The notes: generated by a model from the letters alone, not told the origin. A stretch of DNA of 64,000 nt from Bacillus cereus G9842 (GCF_000021305.1 NC_011772.1:2332001-2396000); one strand, 5' to 3'. Shown: positions 17,926 to 27,436, counted from the stretch's first letter. Numbers and translations are program-made.

Positions 17926-19083
17926 ATGGTAGAGTTTATTCCTTTTTATCGACCGGAAATCAATGATGAAGATATAGATAGGGTAGTTTCTGCCCTTAAA
18001 TCTGGATGGCTTTCAAAGGGGCCAAAAGTGATAGAGTTTGAAGAGAATTTAAAAGAATATCTGAATACTGAACATGTAGTAAGTTGTAATTCAGGGACTG
18101 CCGCATTACATTTAGCATTACTGTCTCTGGGAGTTGGATTAGAAGACGAAGTAATAGTTCCAAGTTTTACTTTTTGTTCAAGTGTAAACGTTATTATGCA
18201 TGTAGGTGCAAAACCTGTATTTGTAGATATAGATGAAGAGAATTTATGTCTTGATCTTCAAGATGTTAAAAGAAAAATCACTAAAAAAACGAAAGCAATT
18301 ATTGCAGTTCACTTTGCTGGATATCCGGCTAAATTAAAAGAACTTCAAAAACTATGTAAAGAATACGGACTGTTTTTGATAGAGGATGCAGCGCATGCAT
18401 TAGGAACAAAATATGATAATACTTTAATTGGTACACATGGAGATGTTATTTGTTTCAGTTTTTATGCCACAAAAAATATAACAACAGGTGAAGGTGGAGC
18501 GTTAGTCACTAAAAATGAATCGATTGCTGAAAAAGCTAGATTATATGGTTGGCATGGTATCACCAAAAATGCATGGAATCGTTATGGTGAAGAAGGAAGC
18601 TGGCGTTATGATGTTCTATTACCTGGGTTTAAATATAACATGATGGATCTACAAGCTAGTTTGGGTATTAGTCAGTTAAAAAGAGCTGATGAAATGATTG
18701 AAAAACGCAAGAGAATAGCTGAAAGGTACCAAGAGGAATTAAAAGAGGTTCAAGAGTATATAACGTTACCTAATTATACTAACAATCCAAGTGTAAAACA
18801 CGCATGGCATTTATTTGTTATAAAAATTAATTCTAATTCTCCTGTTAGTAGAGATCAGATAATTCAAGAAATGAAAAAGAGAAACATTGGGCTAAGTGTT
18901 CACTTTATTCCTGTTCACATGCATCCGTATTATGAAGAGAGATTTAACGTATATTTACCTAAAACGGAAGAGATATTTAATCAAATTATTTCATTACCAC
19001 TGTATAGTGCTCTTACAGACAATGAGGTTGAACATATTATAACGTCTTTAAAAAGTCTATATCAATTAAAAATAGGGAGGTAA
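17926..19083 (+). CDS. DegT/DnrJ/EryC1-type sugar aminotransferase (first)
   Basis: This PLP enzyme of 385 residues transfers an amino group to a keto-sugar nucleotide. The N-terminal signature is RPEINDEDIDRVVSALKSGWL. CNSGTAALHLAL binds the cofactor phosphate, EDAAHALG carries the aspartate under the pyridine, and the Schiff-base lysine lies in SFYATKNITTGEGG. HFIPVHMHPYY near the end is typical of the family. In WbpA/WbpE-type pathways the analogous enzyme makes a 3-amino uronic acid, which fits the gene before it. The next gene follows after six bases. Confidence 0.92.
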   Translation: MVEFIPFYRPEINDEDIDRVVSALKSGWLSKGPKVIEFEENLKEYLNTEHVVSCNSGTAALHLALLSLGVGLEDEVIVPSFTFCSSVNVIMHVGAKPVFVDIDEENLCLDLQDVKRKITKKTKAIIAVHFAGYPAKLKELQKLCKEYGLFLIEDAAHALGTKYDNTLIGTHGDVICFSFYATKNITTGEGGALVTKNESIAEKARLYGWHGITKNAWNRYGEEGSWRYDVLLPGFKYNMMDLQASLGISQLKRADEMIEKRKRIAERYQEELKEVQEYITLPNYTNNPSVKHAWHLFVIKINSNSPVSRDQIIQEMKKRNIGLSVHFIPVHMHPYYEERFNVYLPKTEEIFNQIISLPLYSALTDNEVEHIITSLKSLYQLKIGR

Positions 19084-19089
19084 ATATTT

Positions 19090-20013
19090 ATGAAAATTGG
19101 GGTTATTGGTGGCAGCGGATTTATTGGTAAGCATGTTACAAAGGAGTTACTAGCAAGGGGGTATGAAGTAGTTATATTTGATAAATTTAAACCAAGTATT
19201 GATGTTCCTTTTAAAGAAATTGATATTTTAGATATTGCAACATTAAGAGAAAATCTTATTGATGTCGATGGGGTAATCCATTTAGCTGCATTAGTGGGTG
19301 TTGATAATTGCCGTTTAAATGAAGAAGATGTAGTGAGGGTGAACTTTGAAGGCACGAAAAATATTGTACAGGTTTGTAACGAAAATGGCATAGAAAAATT
19401 ATTGTTTTCTTCCAGTTCGGAGGTATATGGGGATGGAGTGAGTGTTCCGTTTAAAGAAAATGATATTAAAATTCCAAAATCAGCTTATGGAAAAGCTAAA
19501 TTAATGTCCGAAGATTATTTGAAAGAATACGCTAGTAATAGTTTAAAAATTAGAGTGGTTCGTTATTTTAATGTATACGGTTCACAACAAAATGATAACT
19601 TTGTAATTTCTAAGTTTTTAAAACAAGCTCATAGTGGTGAAGATATTACTATTTATGGAGATGGACAGCAAATTAGATGTTTTAGTTATATAAGTGATAT
19701 TGTTAACGGAACTATACTAGCCTTTGAATATGAAGGAGAAAACTTTGCAGATTTTAATATTGGCAATAACAAACCTATATCTATGGAAGAACTAGCAATA
19801 AAAATTAATGAATTAATGGGCAATAAAAGTAAAATTAAATTTCTTGATTTAGGTGAAGAGGGAGTCCGAAATTCTAGCATTGAAATCTTTAGAAGAATCC
19901 CTTCAATAGAGAAAGCTAAATTATTTTTAAACTATCAACCAATTATTTCATTAGATAAAGGACTAGAGATAATAATAGGGGAGAAGTATGGAAACACAGT
20001 ATCTATATCCTAA
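19090..20013 (+). CDS. NAD-dependent sugar epimerase/dehydratase (extended SDR)
   Basis: The 307-residue protein has GVIGGSGFIGKHV for NAD binding, DGVIHLAALVGVDNC, the serine region SSSSEVYGDG and the catalytic YGKAK. An arginine-rich active-site stretch (VVRYFNVYGSQQ) and GDGQQIRCFSYISDIV complete the family pattern of nucleotide-sugar epimerases/4,6-dehydratases. The glycine-rich N-terminus is intact. Its end overlaps the next gene by 26 bases. The exact sugar cannot be read. Confidence 0.9.
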   Translation: MKIGVIGGSGFIGKHVTKELLARGYEVVIFDKFKPSIDVPFKEIDILDIATLRENLIDVDGVIHLAALVGVDNCRLNEEDVVRVNFEGTKNIVQVCNENGIEKLLFSSSSEVYGDGVSVPFKENDIKIPKSAYGKAKLMSEDYLKEYASNSLKIRVVRYFNVYGSQQNDNFVISKFLKQAHSGEDITIYGDGQQIRCFSYISDIVNGTILAFEYEGENFADFNIGNNKPISMEELAIKINELMGNKSKIKFLDLGEEGVRNSSIEIFRRIPSIEKAKLFLNYQPIISLDKGLEIIIGEKYGNTVSIS

Positions 20014-21229
20014 GAATCCAAAGAAAATTAAGTATCCCATATATTCTTCTCCTTGGAGTATATCTGATCATGTATTTTTTTTGAAAAGTGTATATAGACC
20101 TAATGATTCTAAACTTAAAAAAAGTCTTCAAGCTCTTTATCCGGATGCAGAAATTGTATTAACTAATAGCGGTACATCTGCATTAGTAGTTGGTTTAAAG
20201 TACTTAAAAGTGGCAAAGGGAGATGAAGTAATTCTATCAAACTTTAATTGTCCTAATGTAATAGAAGCAATATTAACGGTGGGAGCAAAACCTGTATTAA
20301 TTGATTTAAACACTAATCATTCAATTTCTCTTAATAAAATAAAAAAACATTGGAATGCTAATACAAAGGCAATTATTCTTACGCACTTGTATGGATGTCA
20401 TGACGATTTAGAAATTATTGACTGGGCTAGAGAAAATAATATTTATATCATCGATGATGCTGCACAAGCAATGTTTTCTTATCAAAATGGAAAGCCAGTT
20501 GGTAGTTTAGGCGACATTGGTATTTTAAGTTTTGGGGGAACTAAACCGATCCCAAGTATTGGGGGAGGAGCGTTACTTCTTAATCGTACAATAAGTGAAT
20601 TATGTGACATGGGTGAAGAAAAGAAGGAAGAAGTAATTTTAGATTATAAGAATCATTTAAAAACACAATTGGCTATAAAAATAAAAAAGAGTAGAGTACT
20701 GAGTTTATTTACTAATTATTGGAGGAAATTAGAGATTCTGCCCTCCTATAATAATAGTAAATTAGATTCTTTACCGGAGAAAACGGAAGTTATAAATCCA
20801 AAAAGAATGTCTATAGTACGTTCATTGTTAATTGATAAACACCTACAGAAAACAAAGAAGATTTTAGAAATAAATATATGCAACGCTAGTCTGTGTTATA
20901 CAATGCTGCAGGTAATTGAAGAAAAGTATGGCGTTAAGATTATATTTTCAGCTCAGAATGTTTATTTAAACTATTTTACCATTATATTCAAAGAATCATC
21001 TGATAGATATGAGTGTTCTGTACATTTAGCGGAAAAAGGTATACAAACTTGTTGGAATTACTTACCCCTGAGTGAGATCCCTATTTTTTCGAAGTACGCA
21101 ACTGAGTCAGAAAATATAGATTATTTATGGCCAAGGGTATTATCAATACCTTTTAAATATCCTTTAGTGAATAAGGACCTTAAGTATATATGTAGTCAAA
21201 TTCTGAAATATTTAGAGAATAAGAATTAA
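19988..21229 (+). CDS. DegT/DnrJ-type aminotransferase (second, divergent)
   Basis: The 413-residue protein shares the PLP fold: LTNSGTSALVVGL, DEVILSNFNCPNVIEA, IIDDAAQAMFSYQNGKPVG and a candidate Schiff-base lysine in SFGGTKPIPSIGGG. It is clearly diverged from the first aminotransferase of the operon. Its middle (about 200-290) is Lys-rich and unlike the canonical domain. It may aminate a different position or substrate. The start overlaps the epimerase gene by 26 bases, with GGGGAG as ribosome site, so translation is coupled. Confidence 0.85.
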   Translation: METQYLYPKNPKKIKYPIYSSPWSISDHVFFLKSVYRPNDSKLKKSLQALYPDAEIVLTNSGTSALVVGLKYLKVAKGDEVILSNFNCPNVIEAILTVGAKPVLIDLNTNHSISLNKIKKHWNANTKAIILTHLYGCHDDLEIIDWARENNIYIIDDAAQAMFSYQNGKPVGSLGDIGILSFGGTKPIPSIGGGALLLNRTISELCDMGEEKKEEVILDYKNHLKTQLAIKIKKSRVLSLFTNYWRKLEILPSYNNSKLDSLPEKTEVINPKRMSIVRSLLIDKHLQKTKKILEINICNASLCYTMLQVIEEKYGVKIIFSAQNVYLNYFTIIFKESSDRYECSVHLAEKGIQTCWNYLPLSEIPIFSKYATESENIDYLWPRVLSIPFKYPLVNKDLKYICSQILKYLENKN

Positions 21230-21240
21230 AAGGTGATTAT

Positions 21241-22122
21241 ATGGAAATCGAAATATGTACTGACGCCCAATATTGGGATGCCTGTATGGAAGAATACAAT
21301 GGTTCTGTATTTCATAGTTACGAATGGGGAAAGTTAATGGAATTATTACCTGGTGTTCAATTTTTCCCAGTACTAATAGAAACACGAGATACAGTAGTTT
21401 TAACTCCTATGTATGTACAGGATGGTAGGCTTTTGGGAAGTTTAATTGGTTATGGAGGTCCAATAATAATTGGCCAAGATAAAATAGATTTTTCAGTTTA
21501 TGAATCCATAATAAATAAGAAGTTTGAAAATAAAATTCAAAAGCTTTTATTACCTATAACGATAAATCCTTTTCAAAGTTATAGTAAAGAAAAGTGGGAT
21601 TATAAAGAAACTTATATGCTAGATCTACCAAATAGGTTTGAGGATTTATGGACATCGTGTTCTGGAAAAGCTAGGACAAGTGTTAGGTATGCACGTAAAC
21701 AGAATGTTGAAGTTCGTCCTATAACTGTAGCGGAATTAGATGAGTTTTACCAATTATATCAAGAACATAATACAAGTATAGGAGCGAGTTATTCATTTAG
21801 TAGAGAGTTTTTTTATCATTTAGTTCTTAATTTGCAAGAAAAAATCCTTTTCTTAGGGGCATTCTTAGAAGAAGAATTAATTAGTTCCAGCATTTTTATA
21901 ATGGATAAAAAGGTTTTATATTATTGGATTAACATTAACAATACCGAAGGGAAAAATTCACAATCTTCATATTTACTACTAAATGATGCGTTTGAATTAG
22001 CAATTCATAATAAATTAAAGTATGCGGATTTAGGATATTCACATAATAAAGGGATTGCTAGACCTAAGATATACTGGGGGGCAGCTTTGAAAAAATGTTT
22101 TTGTTTAAAAGAAAGGATTTAA
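21241..22122 (+). CDS. FemAB/GNAT-like aminoacyl or acyl transferase
   Basis: The 293-residue protein opens with FHSYEWGKLMELLPGVQFFPV, followed by TPMYVQDGRLLGSLIGYGGP. It has SGKARTSVRYARKQNVEV and a C-terminal acyltransferase half (LVLNLQEKILFLGAFLEEELI, LLLNDAFELAIHN, DLGYSHN). This layout fits the FemAB/FemX-like superfamily, used for peptidoglycan interpeptides and, in exopolysaccharide loci, for decorating amino sugars. Here it might attach an amino acid or acyl group to the amino sugar made by the aminotransferases. The gene follows its predecessor by 11 bases. Confidence 0.78.
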   Translation: MEIEICTDAQYWDACMEEYNGSVFHSYEWGKLMELLPGVQFFPVLIETRDTVVLTPMYVQDGRLLGSLIGYGGPIIIGQDKIDFSVYESIINKKFENKIQKLLLPITINPFQSYSKEKWDYKETYMLDLPNRFEDLWTSCSGKARTSVRYARKQNVEVRPITVAELDEFYQLYQEHNTSIGASYSFSREFFYHLVLNLQEKILFLGAFLEEELISSSIFIMDKKVLYYWININNTEGKNSQSSYLLLNDAFELAIHNKLKYADLGYSHNKGIARPKIYWGAALKKCFCLKERI

Positions 22123-22125
22123 ACT

Positions 22126-22815
22126 ATGATTATTAGTGGCCACCAACCAAGTTATTTACCTTGGTATGGTTTTTTTGAAAAAATTCATAAATCAGATGTG
22201 TTTGTATTTCATGATATAGCACAATTTGAAAAAAAAGGTTTTTTAAATAGGAATCGTATTAAAACTTCACAAGGAGCGTCTTGGTTAACTGTTCCAATAC
22301 AAATGAAGAATTATAAAGAAATTCCATTTAATAAGTTAAAGATAGACAATACTCAAGATTGGGAACGGAAGCATTGGAAAGCAATAAGAATTAATTATTC
22401 TAATGCACCTTACTTTAATGTATATAAGGATTATTTAGAAAATTTTTATTCGGAAGATTGGATTAATTTAAATGATATGAACATGAATTTTATTCATTTT
22501 ATTATCCGTGAATTAAACATTGATACGGAACTATATTATGTATCAGATTTAGAGGGGATTACAGGTAAGAAAAGTGATTTTGTATTAGAGTTGTGTCAGA
22601 AATTTAATGCCAGTACTTATTATTCTGGAAGTTTAGGGCAAGATTATTTAGACGAAAATGATTTTGAGAATGAAAATATAGAAATTATCTACCAAAGAAT
22701 AAGGGATTATTCCTACAAGCAATTATTTGGGGAATTTATACCACATTTATCTATTTTAGATATTTTACTAAATTGTGGACCAAAGGAAACAGAAAAATTA
22801 ATTAAAGGAGTCTAA
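22126..22815 (+). CDS. WbqC family protein
   Basis: The 229-residue product matches the WbqC family (PF08889): the opening ISGHQPSYLPWYGFFEKI, DIAQFEKKGFLNRNRIKT, WLTVPI and TYYSGSLGQDYLDE are its hallmarks. WbqC proteins are found in O-antigen and glycan loci; the reaction is not established to my knowledge. It starts three bases after the FemAB-like stop, so the two are likely made together. Confidence 0.9.
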   Translation: MIISGHQPSYLPWYGFFEKIHKSDVFVFHDIAQFEKKGFLNRNRIKTSQGASWLTVPIQMKNYKEIPFNKLKIDNTQDWERKHWKAIRINYSNAPYFNVYKDYLENFYSEDWINLNDMNMNFIHFIIRELNIDTELYYVSDLEGITGKKSDFVLELCQKFNASTYYSGSLGQDYLDENDFENENIEIIYQRIRDYSYKQLFGEFIPHLSILDILLNCGPKETEKLIKGV

Positions 22816-22821
22816 AATTTT

Positions 22822-23499
22822 ATGAATGTACTTGTATTTGCCGCTCATCCGGATGATGAAATAATTGGTGTTGGTGGAACAATAGCGAAACATGTGAAAC
22901 AAGGTGATGATGTACATGTTGTAATACTTGCAGAGGGAAAATCTTCTAGAGCTAAAGAATATAAAGAGCTAGATTTAGAGGTTAAGAACTTATCTTATAA
23001 AGAAACAGAGGGGGCATGTACTACACTTGGTGTAAAAAGTTTTGCAAGACTAGATTTCCCTGATAATCGTCTTGATACATTACCCTTACTTGATGTAGTG
23101 AAAGAGATTGAAAATCACATTAAAAAAATAAATCCTACAATTATTTATACTCAATATGGTGGAGATATAAATATTGATCATACTGTTGTTTACAGAGCAG
23201 TAATGACAGCGACACGCCCTCTGCCAGATACTAATATCAAATGGGTATTTGCATATGAAACTTTATCTTCTACAGAGTGGAATTATAATGAAAAAGATAA
23301 GTTTCTTCCTAATTATTTTGTGAATATTGAAGATCATTTGGAGGAGAAATTAAGTGCGATGAGACATTATGAATCTGAGTTAAGGGAATTTCCTCATCCA
23401 CGCTCTATAGAAGCAATGAGACATAACGCATTTGTATGGGGTGCCAAATCTGGATACCAAGCGGCTGAGGCATTTATGTTAGTAAGGGGGACATGGTAG
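22822..23499 (+). CDS. PIG-L family N-deacetylase
   Basis: The zinc deacetylase signature AHPDDEIIGVGGTIAKH lies near the N-terminus and the third zinc ligand region is GGDINIDHTVVYRAV. The family removes acetyl groups from N-acetylglucosaminyl compounds (GlcNAc-PI, BshB in bacillithiol synthesis). Within this operon it may free an amino group for the FemAB-like or WbqC enzyme. It runs into the next gene with a seven-base overlap. Confidence 0.9.
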   Translation: MNVLVFAAHPDDEIIGVGGTIAKHVKQGDDVHVVILAEGKSSRAKEYKELDLEVKNLSYKETEGACTTLGVKSFARLDFPDNRLDTLPLLDVVKEIENHIKKINPTIIYTQYGGDINIDHTVVYRAVMTATRPLPDTNIKWVFAYETLSSTEWNYNEKDKFLPNYFVNIEDHLEEKLSAMRHYESELREFPHPRSIEAMRHNAFVWGAKSGYQAAEAFMLVRGTW

Positions 23500-24446
23500 G
23501 TGAAGAGAATATGTTAATACCACAGGTCCCGTTCTTTGGTTTAGATAGTAAACAGATTGACTTAAAATGGGTTGAAAAAGGCTATGGATTAGAAGCAAAT
23601 ATTTTTGATGGGACATCTTTATTTGATAACTCATATACAAAAAGGTTTTCTGAGGTCCTGTCTTTTGTTCAAACCCTTAATCCATCCTTGTTAACGCTGC
23701 ATTTTCCTACTGATAATGCAGACTATCTCAATGATGAATTTATTAAAAAGCAACTATATGAATTTATTAACCTTGCTATAAAGTATAATGCATCAGGTAT
23801 AACAGTGCATGCTAATCAATTCATGAATGTCGCGGAATTTCAAAACTATAATCTTCTAGATAATAGAAAAAGGATTATAGAGTTCTTTAATATGCTAGAT
23901 GAGGAAATAAAAGGGACTGATATATGGATTGGCGTTGAAAACCTACCCATTATTGGAAACTTGGGCGATGATTTTGATCCTATATTTATATATCCCGAAG
24001 ATTTTACTGATTTGGTTAATCTGGAGTTATCTAACGTTGGAATAACATGGGATATATGTCATTGGACTATAACCTATCTTACACGTTTAGGTATTTCTAA
24101 ATTATTAAGGCAAGAAGAAATTGAATATAAGGATTTTCATAAGTATTTAAGCTTAATGGATTATATTAAACATTTTCATTTTAGTTCTTTTAAGCATTTA
24201 ACGATTCCTTATAGTGAGATACGTTGCTATGAGGGAGAGAATCCGGCTAATGGATCTATTGATGAAAGTTTATTACATGAAACTTTATTAAAAGTGAAGA
24301 ACAATACTTTGGATAAAAACATAGGAATTGTATTTGAGGTTCAGGAAACTGATTATACGAATAGAAAGAGGTCATGGGAGACTCTTAATTGGTTTCATAA
24401 AAATATTACTGGTATGCAAACAAAAATGAATTATTTGGAGATATAA
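23493..24446 (+). CDS. Sugar phosphate isomerase/epimerase-like TIM barrel (AP endonuclease 2 superfamily)
   Basis: The 317-residue product shows xylose-isomerase-like TIM-barrel features: LTLHFPTDNADY, SGITVHANQF, WIGVENLPIIG with a likely metal-binding glutamate, VGITWDICHWTIT with Asp/His ligands, KHFHFSSFKHLTIP and GIVFEVQETDY. It is the last gene of the operon. An in-frame ATG at 23511 is an alternative start. It may isomerise or epimerise the sugar made by the pathway; the substrate is unknown. Confidence 0.8.
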   Translation: MVGEENMLIPQVPFFGLDSKQIDLKWVEKGYGLEANIFDGTSLFDNSYTKRFSEVLSFVQTLNPSLLTLHFPTDNADYLNDEFIKKQLYEFINLAIKYNASGITVHANQFMNVAEFQNYNLLDNRKRIIEFFNMLDEEIKGTDIWIGVENLPIIGNLGDDFDPIFIYPEDFTDLVNLELSNVGITWDICHWTITYLTRLGISKLLRQEEIEYKDFHKYLSLMDYIKHFHFSSFKHLTIPYSEIRCYEGENPANGSIDESLLHETLLKVKNNTLDKNIGIVFEVQETDYTNRKRSWETLNWFHKNITGMQTKMNYLEI

Positions 24447-24578
24447 AAGGCACTATCGGTTTATTTATTTTTACATGTAACTTGAGTTAGAGATTATTTT
24501 AATGAACCTTTTCTTCTAAGTAAGTGTGTTAGGAGGGAAGGTTTTACTATTAATCTTTTTTAATCATAGGGAGGACAA

Positions 24579-25952
24579 ATGAAAAAACTAACTCTTATAA
24601 AGAAGCTTATTGTAACTTTTGGGATTTTGTTGCTTTTCCTTTTTAGTAATTTATCTGAGGATGTAATACTAGTACATGCTATGACTAAGAACGACCAAAG
24701 TTCTCTCATGTCAGATAAGGTTCGTGCTAGTCGAGCTATTGAACATACACGTTTTCTGTCTGAGAAAATTGGTCCACGTCCAAGTGGGACTAAGGAAGAA
24801 CATAAAGCAGCTACATACATTGGAGATACATTAAAAAAATTAGGGTATGAAGTTGAGTATCAGGCCTTTCCTGTATCAGATCAATATATTGGGAGTATCT
24901 CTTTTAGTGTGTATGGAGAAAAAGAATGGCAAGTTGGAGCAGCATCTAATGCATCTATACCTAAAGATCCTGTCGTAGGGCCGGTAGTTTCTATAGGAAA
25001 AGAGAACGATATTAAAAATTCACCTGAGCCAATTCATGGGAAAATAGTATTACTGGAACAAGCTGATACGTATGAGAAATATAATGAACAAGTTGAGTAT
25101 GCAGTAGAAAAGGGAGCAAAAGCTGTATTGTTATATAGTACGATTGGGGATAGAGGCAACTATGGAGAAGCCTTTAACCCAGTTCTAAAAAAGAAACAAT
25201 CAATACCTGTATTTGGGCTTGCTTATAATCAGGGAATTAGAATGAAAGATAAAATAGTGCATAATAAAAATATAGTTAGTTTAAAGGCAAAACATGAAAT
25301 GAATTTGAGTTCATTAAATGTTATTGCGAAAAAAAAGCCCAAATACAAGACAGATAATGAGGATGTAGCAATAATGAGTGCTCATTATGATAGTGTTATC
25401 GGAGCACCTGGAGCAAATGACAATGCTTCTGGCGTAGGACTTTTATTAGAGTTAGCATACAATTTTAAAGATATAGAGATTAATAAAGAAATTCAATTCA
25501 TAGCGTTTGGAGCAGAAGAAAATGAATCCTTAGGTGCTTACCATTATGTTAATCAGTTATCTACAACAGATAAGAAACATATTCTAGGGGTTTTTAATGC
25601 AGATATGATAGCGACAAGTTACCAACAGGCTAAGGACTTATATGCAATGACACTAGATGGCTCTCAAAATGAAGTAACAAATACTGCAGTAGCTACTAGT
25701 AAAGCATTAGGGAAATCGGTTGTATTAACTGGAAAGTTTGATTCTAGTGATCATGTACCATTTTACGAAGCTGGAATTTCCTCAGCACTATTTATTTGGA
25801 TGGATGTAGAGAGTTGGAATCCCCTAATTTATCATGTTGAAAAGGTATTCCATACACCTCAAGACACCGTTTTAGAAAATATTTCTCCTCAACGTATGCA
25901 GGAGGCACTAGAAATTATAGGGACAAGTTTATATTATTTTATCAAAAGATAG
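24579..25952 (+). CDS. Secreted M28-family zinc aminopeptidase with PA domain
   Basis: The 457-residue protein has a signal peptide (residues 1-35). The N-terminal part FLSEKIGPRPSGTKEEHKA is typical of M28 peptidases. A PA insertion follows (about 125-220; GKIVLLEQADTYEKYN, GAKAVLLYS). The zinc ligands are in order: SAHYDS (His), GANDNASG (Asp), FGAEENES (Glu pair), NADMIATS (Asp) and DSSDHVPFYEAG (His). It releases N-terminal amino acids outside the cell. The ribosome site AGGGAGG precedes ATG 24579. It is separated from the sugar operon by 130 bases, so it is probably independent. Confidence 0.92.
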   Translation: MKKLTLIKKLIVTFGILLLFLFSNLSEDVILVHAMTKNDQSSLMSDKVRASRAIEHTRFLSEKIGPRPSGTKEEHKAATYIGDTLKKLGYEVEYQAFPVSDQYIGSISFSVYGEKEWQVGAASNASIPKDPVVGPVVSIGKENDIKNSPEPIHGKIVLLEQADTYEKYNEQVEYAVEKGAKAVLLYSTIGDRGNYGEAFNPVLKKKQSIPVFGLAYNQGIRMKDKIVHNKNIVSLKAKHEMNLSSLNVIAKKKPKYKTDNEDVAIMSAHYDSVIGAPGANDNASGVGLLLELAYNFKDIEINKEIQFIAFGAEENESLGAYHYVNQLSTTDKKHILGVFNADMIATSYQQAKDLYAMTLDGSQNEVTNTAVATSKALGKSVVLTGKFDSSDHVPFYEAGISSALFIWMDVESWNPLIYHVEKVFHTPQDTVLENISPQRMQEALEIIGTSLYYFIKR

Positions 25953-25960
25953 GTTTTTTC

Positions 25961-25976
25961 GGGGGGGGGGGGGGGG
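25961..25976. repeat. Homopolymer of 16 G
   Basis: Sixteen consecutive G lie between the M28 peptidase stop (25952) and the MFS start (26069). In such an AT-rich genome this is very unlikely by chance and prone to slippage. Confidence 0.95.
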
Positions 25977-26068
25977 CAGCATAGCCGACTAAATTTAGAT
26001 TTTAATAATAATATAGTAAAACTTTTGTTGGGATAAAAATATACTTTGAGCATAGGCGAGGTAACTAT

Positions 26069-27343
26069 ATGAGGAGTACATGGAAAGAATTAAAGGGGAT
26101 GGATCTTAATGTCTGGATCCGCTTTATCGGAGAAGCCTTAAATGGTATTGCAATGATGATGTTAATTCCATTTTTTGCATTATATTTGAAGGATAAAGTG
26201 GATTCTCTACTTGAGGTAGGTATAGTTATAGCTTTATCCCCAATTGCGGCGAGTTTTGGTTCATTAATTGGAGGGCATATAGCGGATACTTATGGACGGA
26301 AACCAACTATGGTACTCTCTATGGCCAGTAATGGGCTACTAATGCTTGTTTTTTTGTTTATTGATAGTTTTATAGGGTATGCCATTTTATCTATTGGTTT
26401 AGGGCTATGTAATTCTTTCTTTGAACCAGCGGCATCTGCAATGGTTACCGATGTAACAGAACCTGAAAAAAGAACTGAGGCATATGGATTACTTAGAATG
26501 GCTCATAATATAGGAGCTGCGATAGGCCCTATAATTGGTGCAGCAGTTGTGGTTGTATCAAAAGATGTCATATTTTTGATTACTTCTGGAACTATGCTGT
26601 TTTATACAATATTAATGTTATTGTTTCTAAAGGAAACAAAGCCTAAAAATATAATGATACATGAGGAAACACATAAACAGTCAATAAGATTTACGTTAAG
26701 AGTTGTTATAAGAGATAGAATATTTCTATTCTATATAGTGACGGGAATCATTATATTTATGGGATTCTCACAATCGGAAGGTATGTTACCACTTCATTTT
26801 AGTAATGAGAATACAATGATTTTTGGAAATAGTAATCCATTTCCATATTTAATGACTTTAAATGGCTTATTGGTTGTATGTTTCCAATTTCCTATTTCAA
26901 AGTGGTTAACTCACAAACCAATTGGTAAATCAATGCTATATGGTGCTATTCTTTTTGGCGTTGGCCTTTTAGCAATAGGATGGTTACCAAAGTGGTTTCA
27001 AGTAATAGACGCAAATGATTTAATTATTCTAGGCTCATTATTAATAGCTTATACAGTTTATACAGTAGGGGAAATGATTATGTCACCTGTCCAAATGACA
27101 TTCGTCGCTAATATAGCTCCAGAACATTTGAGGGGGACTTATATGGGGGCGGCTAATCTGCAATGGATTACAGGTAATGTATTTGGACCTCTTCTAGGCG
27201 GTGTATTACTGGATCAGCTTTTAGGACATATGTTATTTACAATCTTAGGTGTGGGTTGTATTATTTCTGGATTTGTTTACTTACTATTAGATAGACTTAT
27301 TGAGAATAGAAGTAAACAAATACCTATAAAACAAACATCTTAA
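26069..27343 (+). CDS. MFS transporter (drug-type exporter)
   Basis: The 424-residue protein has about 12 hydrophobic spans. The motif between helices 2 and 3 is GGHIADTYGRKPTMV (MFS motif A) and the helix-5 region GAAIGPIIGAAVV resembles motif C of proton antiporters, which suggests export. GAG-GT before ATG 26069 is the ribosome site. It lies 93 bases downstream of the G16 tract and ends before a very strong bidirectional terminator. The substrate is unknown. Confidence 0.9.
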   Translation: MRSTWKELKGMDLNVWIRFIGEALNGIAMMMLIPFFALYLKDKVDSLLEVGIVIALSPIAASFGSLIGGHIADTYGRKPTMVLSMASNGLLMLVFLFIDSFIGYAILSIGLGLCNSFFEPAASAMVTDVTEPEKRTEAYGLLRMAHNIGAAIGPIIGAAVVVVSKDVIFLITSGTMLFYTILMLLFLKETKPKNIMIHEETHKQSIRFTLRVVIRDRIFLFYIVTGIIIFMGFSQSEGMLPLHFSNENTMIFGNSNPFPYLMTLNGLLVVCFQFPISKWLTHKPIGKSMLYGAILFGVGLLAIGWLPKWFQVIDANDLIILGSLLIAYTVYTVGEMIMSPVQMTFVANIAPEHLRGTYMGAANLQWITGNVFGPLLGGVLLDQLLGHMLFTILGVGCIISGFVYLLLDRLIENRSKQIPIKQTS

Positions 27344-27391
27344 TTTTAATATTGTTAATGAGTTGAAAATTAAATTTTATGTTTTAAGGAT

Positions 27392-27436
27392 TAAATAAAG
27401 TGCACGTTTATTAAGAGTAAACGTGCACTTTATTTA
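27392..27436. terminator. Strong bidirectional terminator
   Basis: A 19-bp perfect stem (TAAATAAAGTGCACGTTTA and its complement) has a seven-base loop. Confidence 0.92.
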
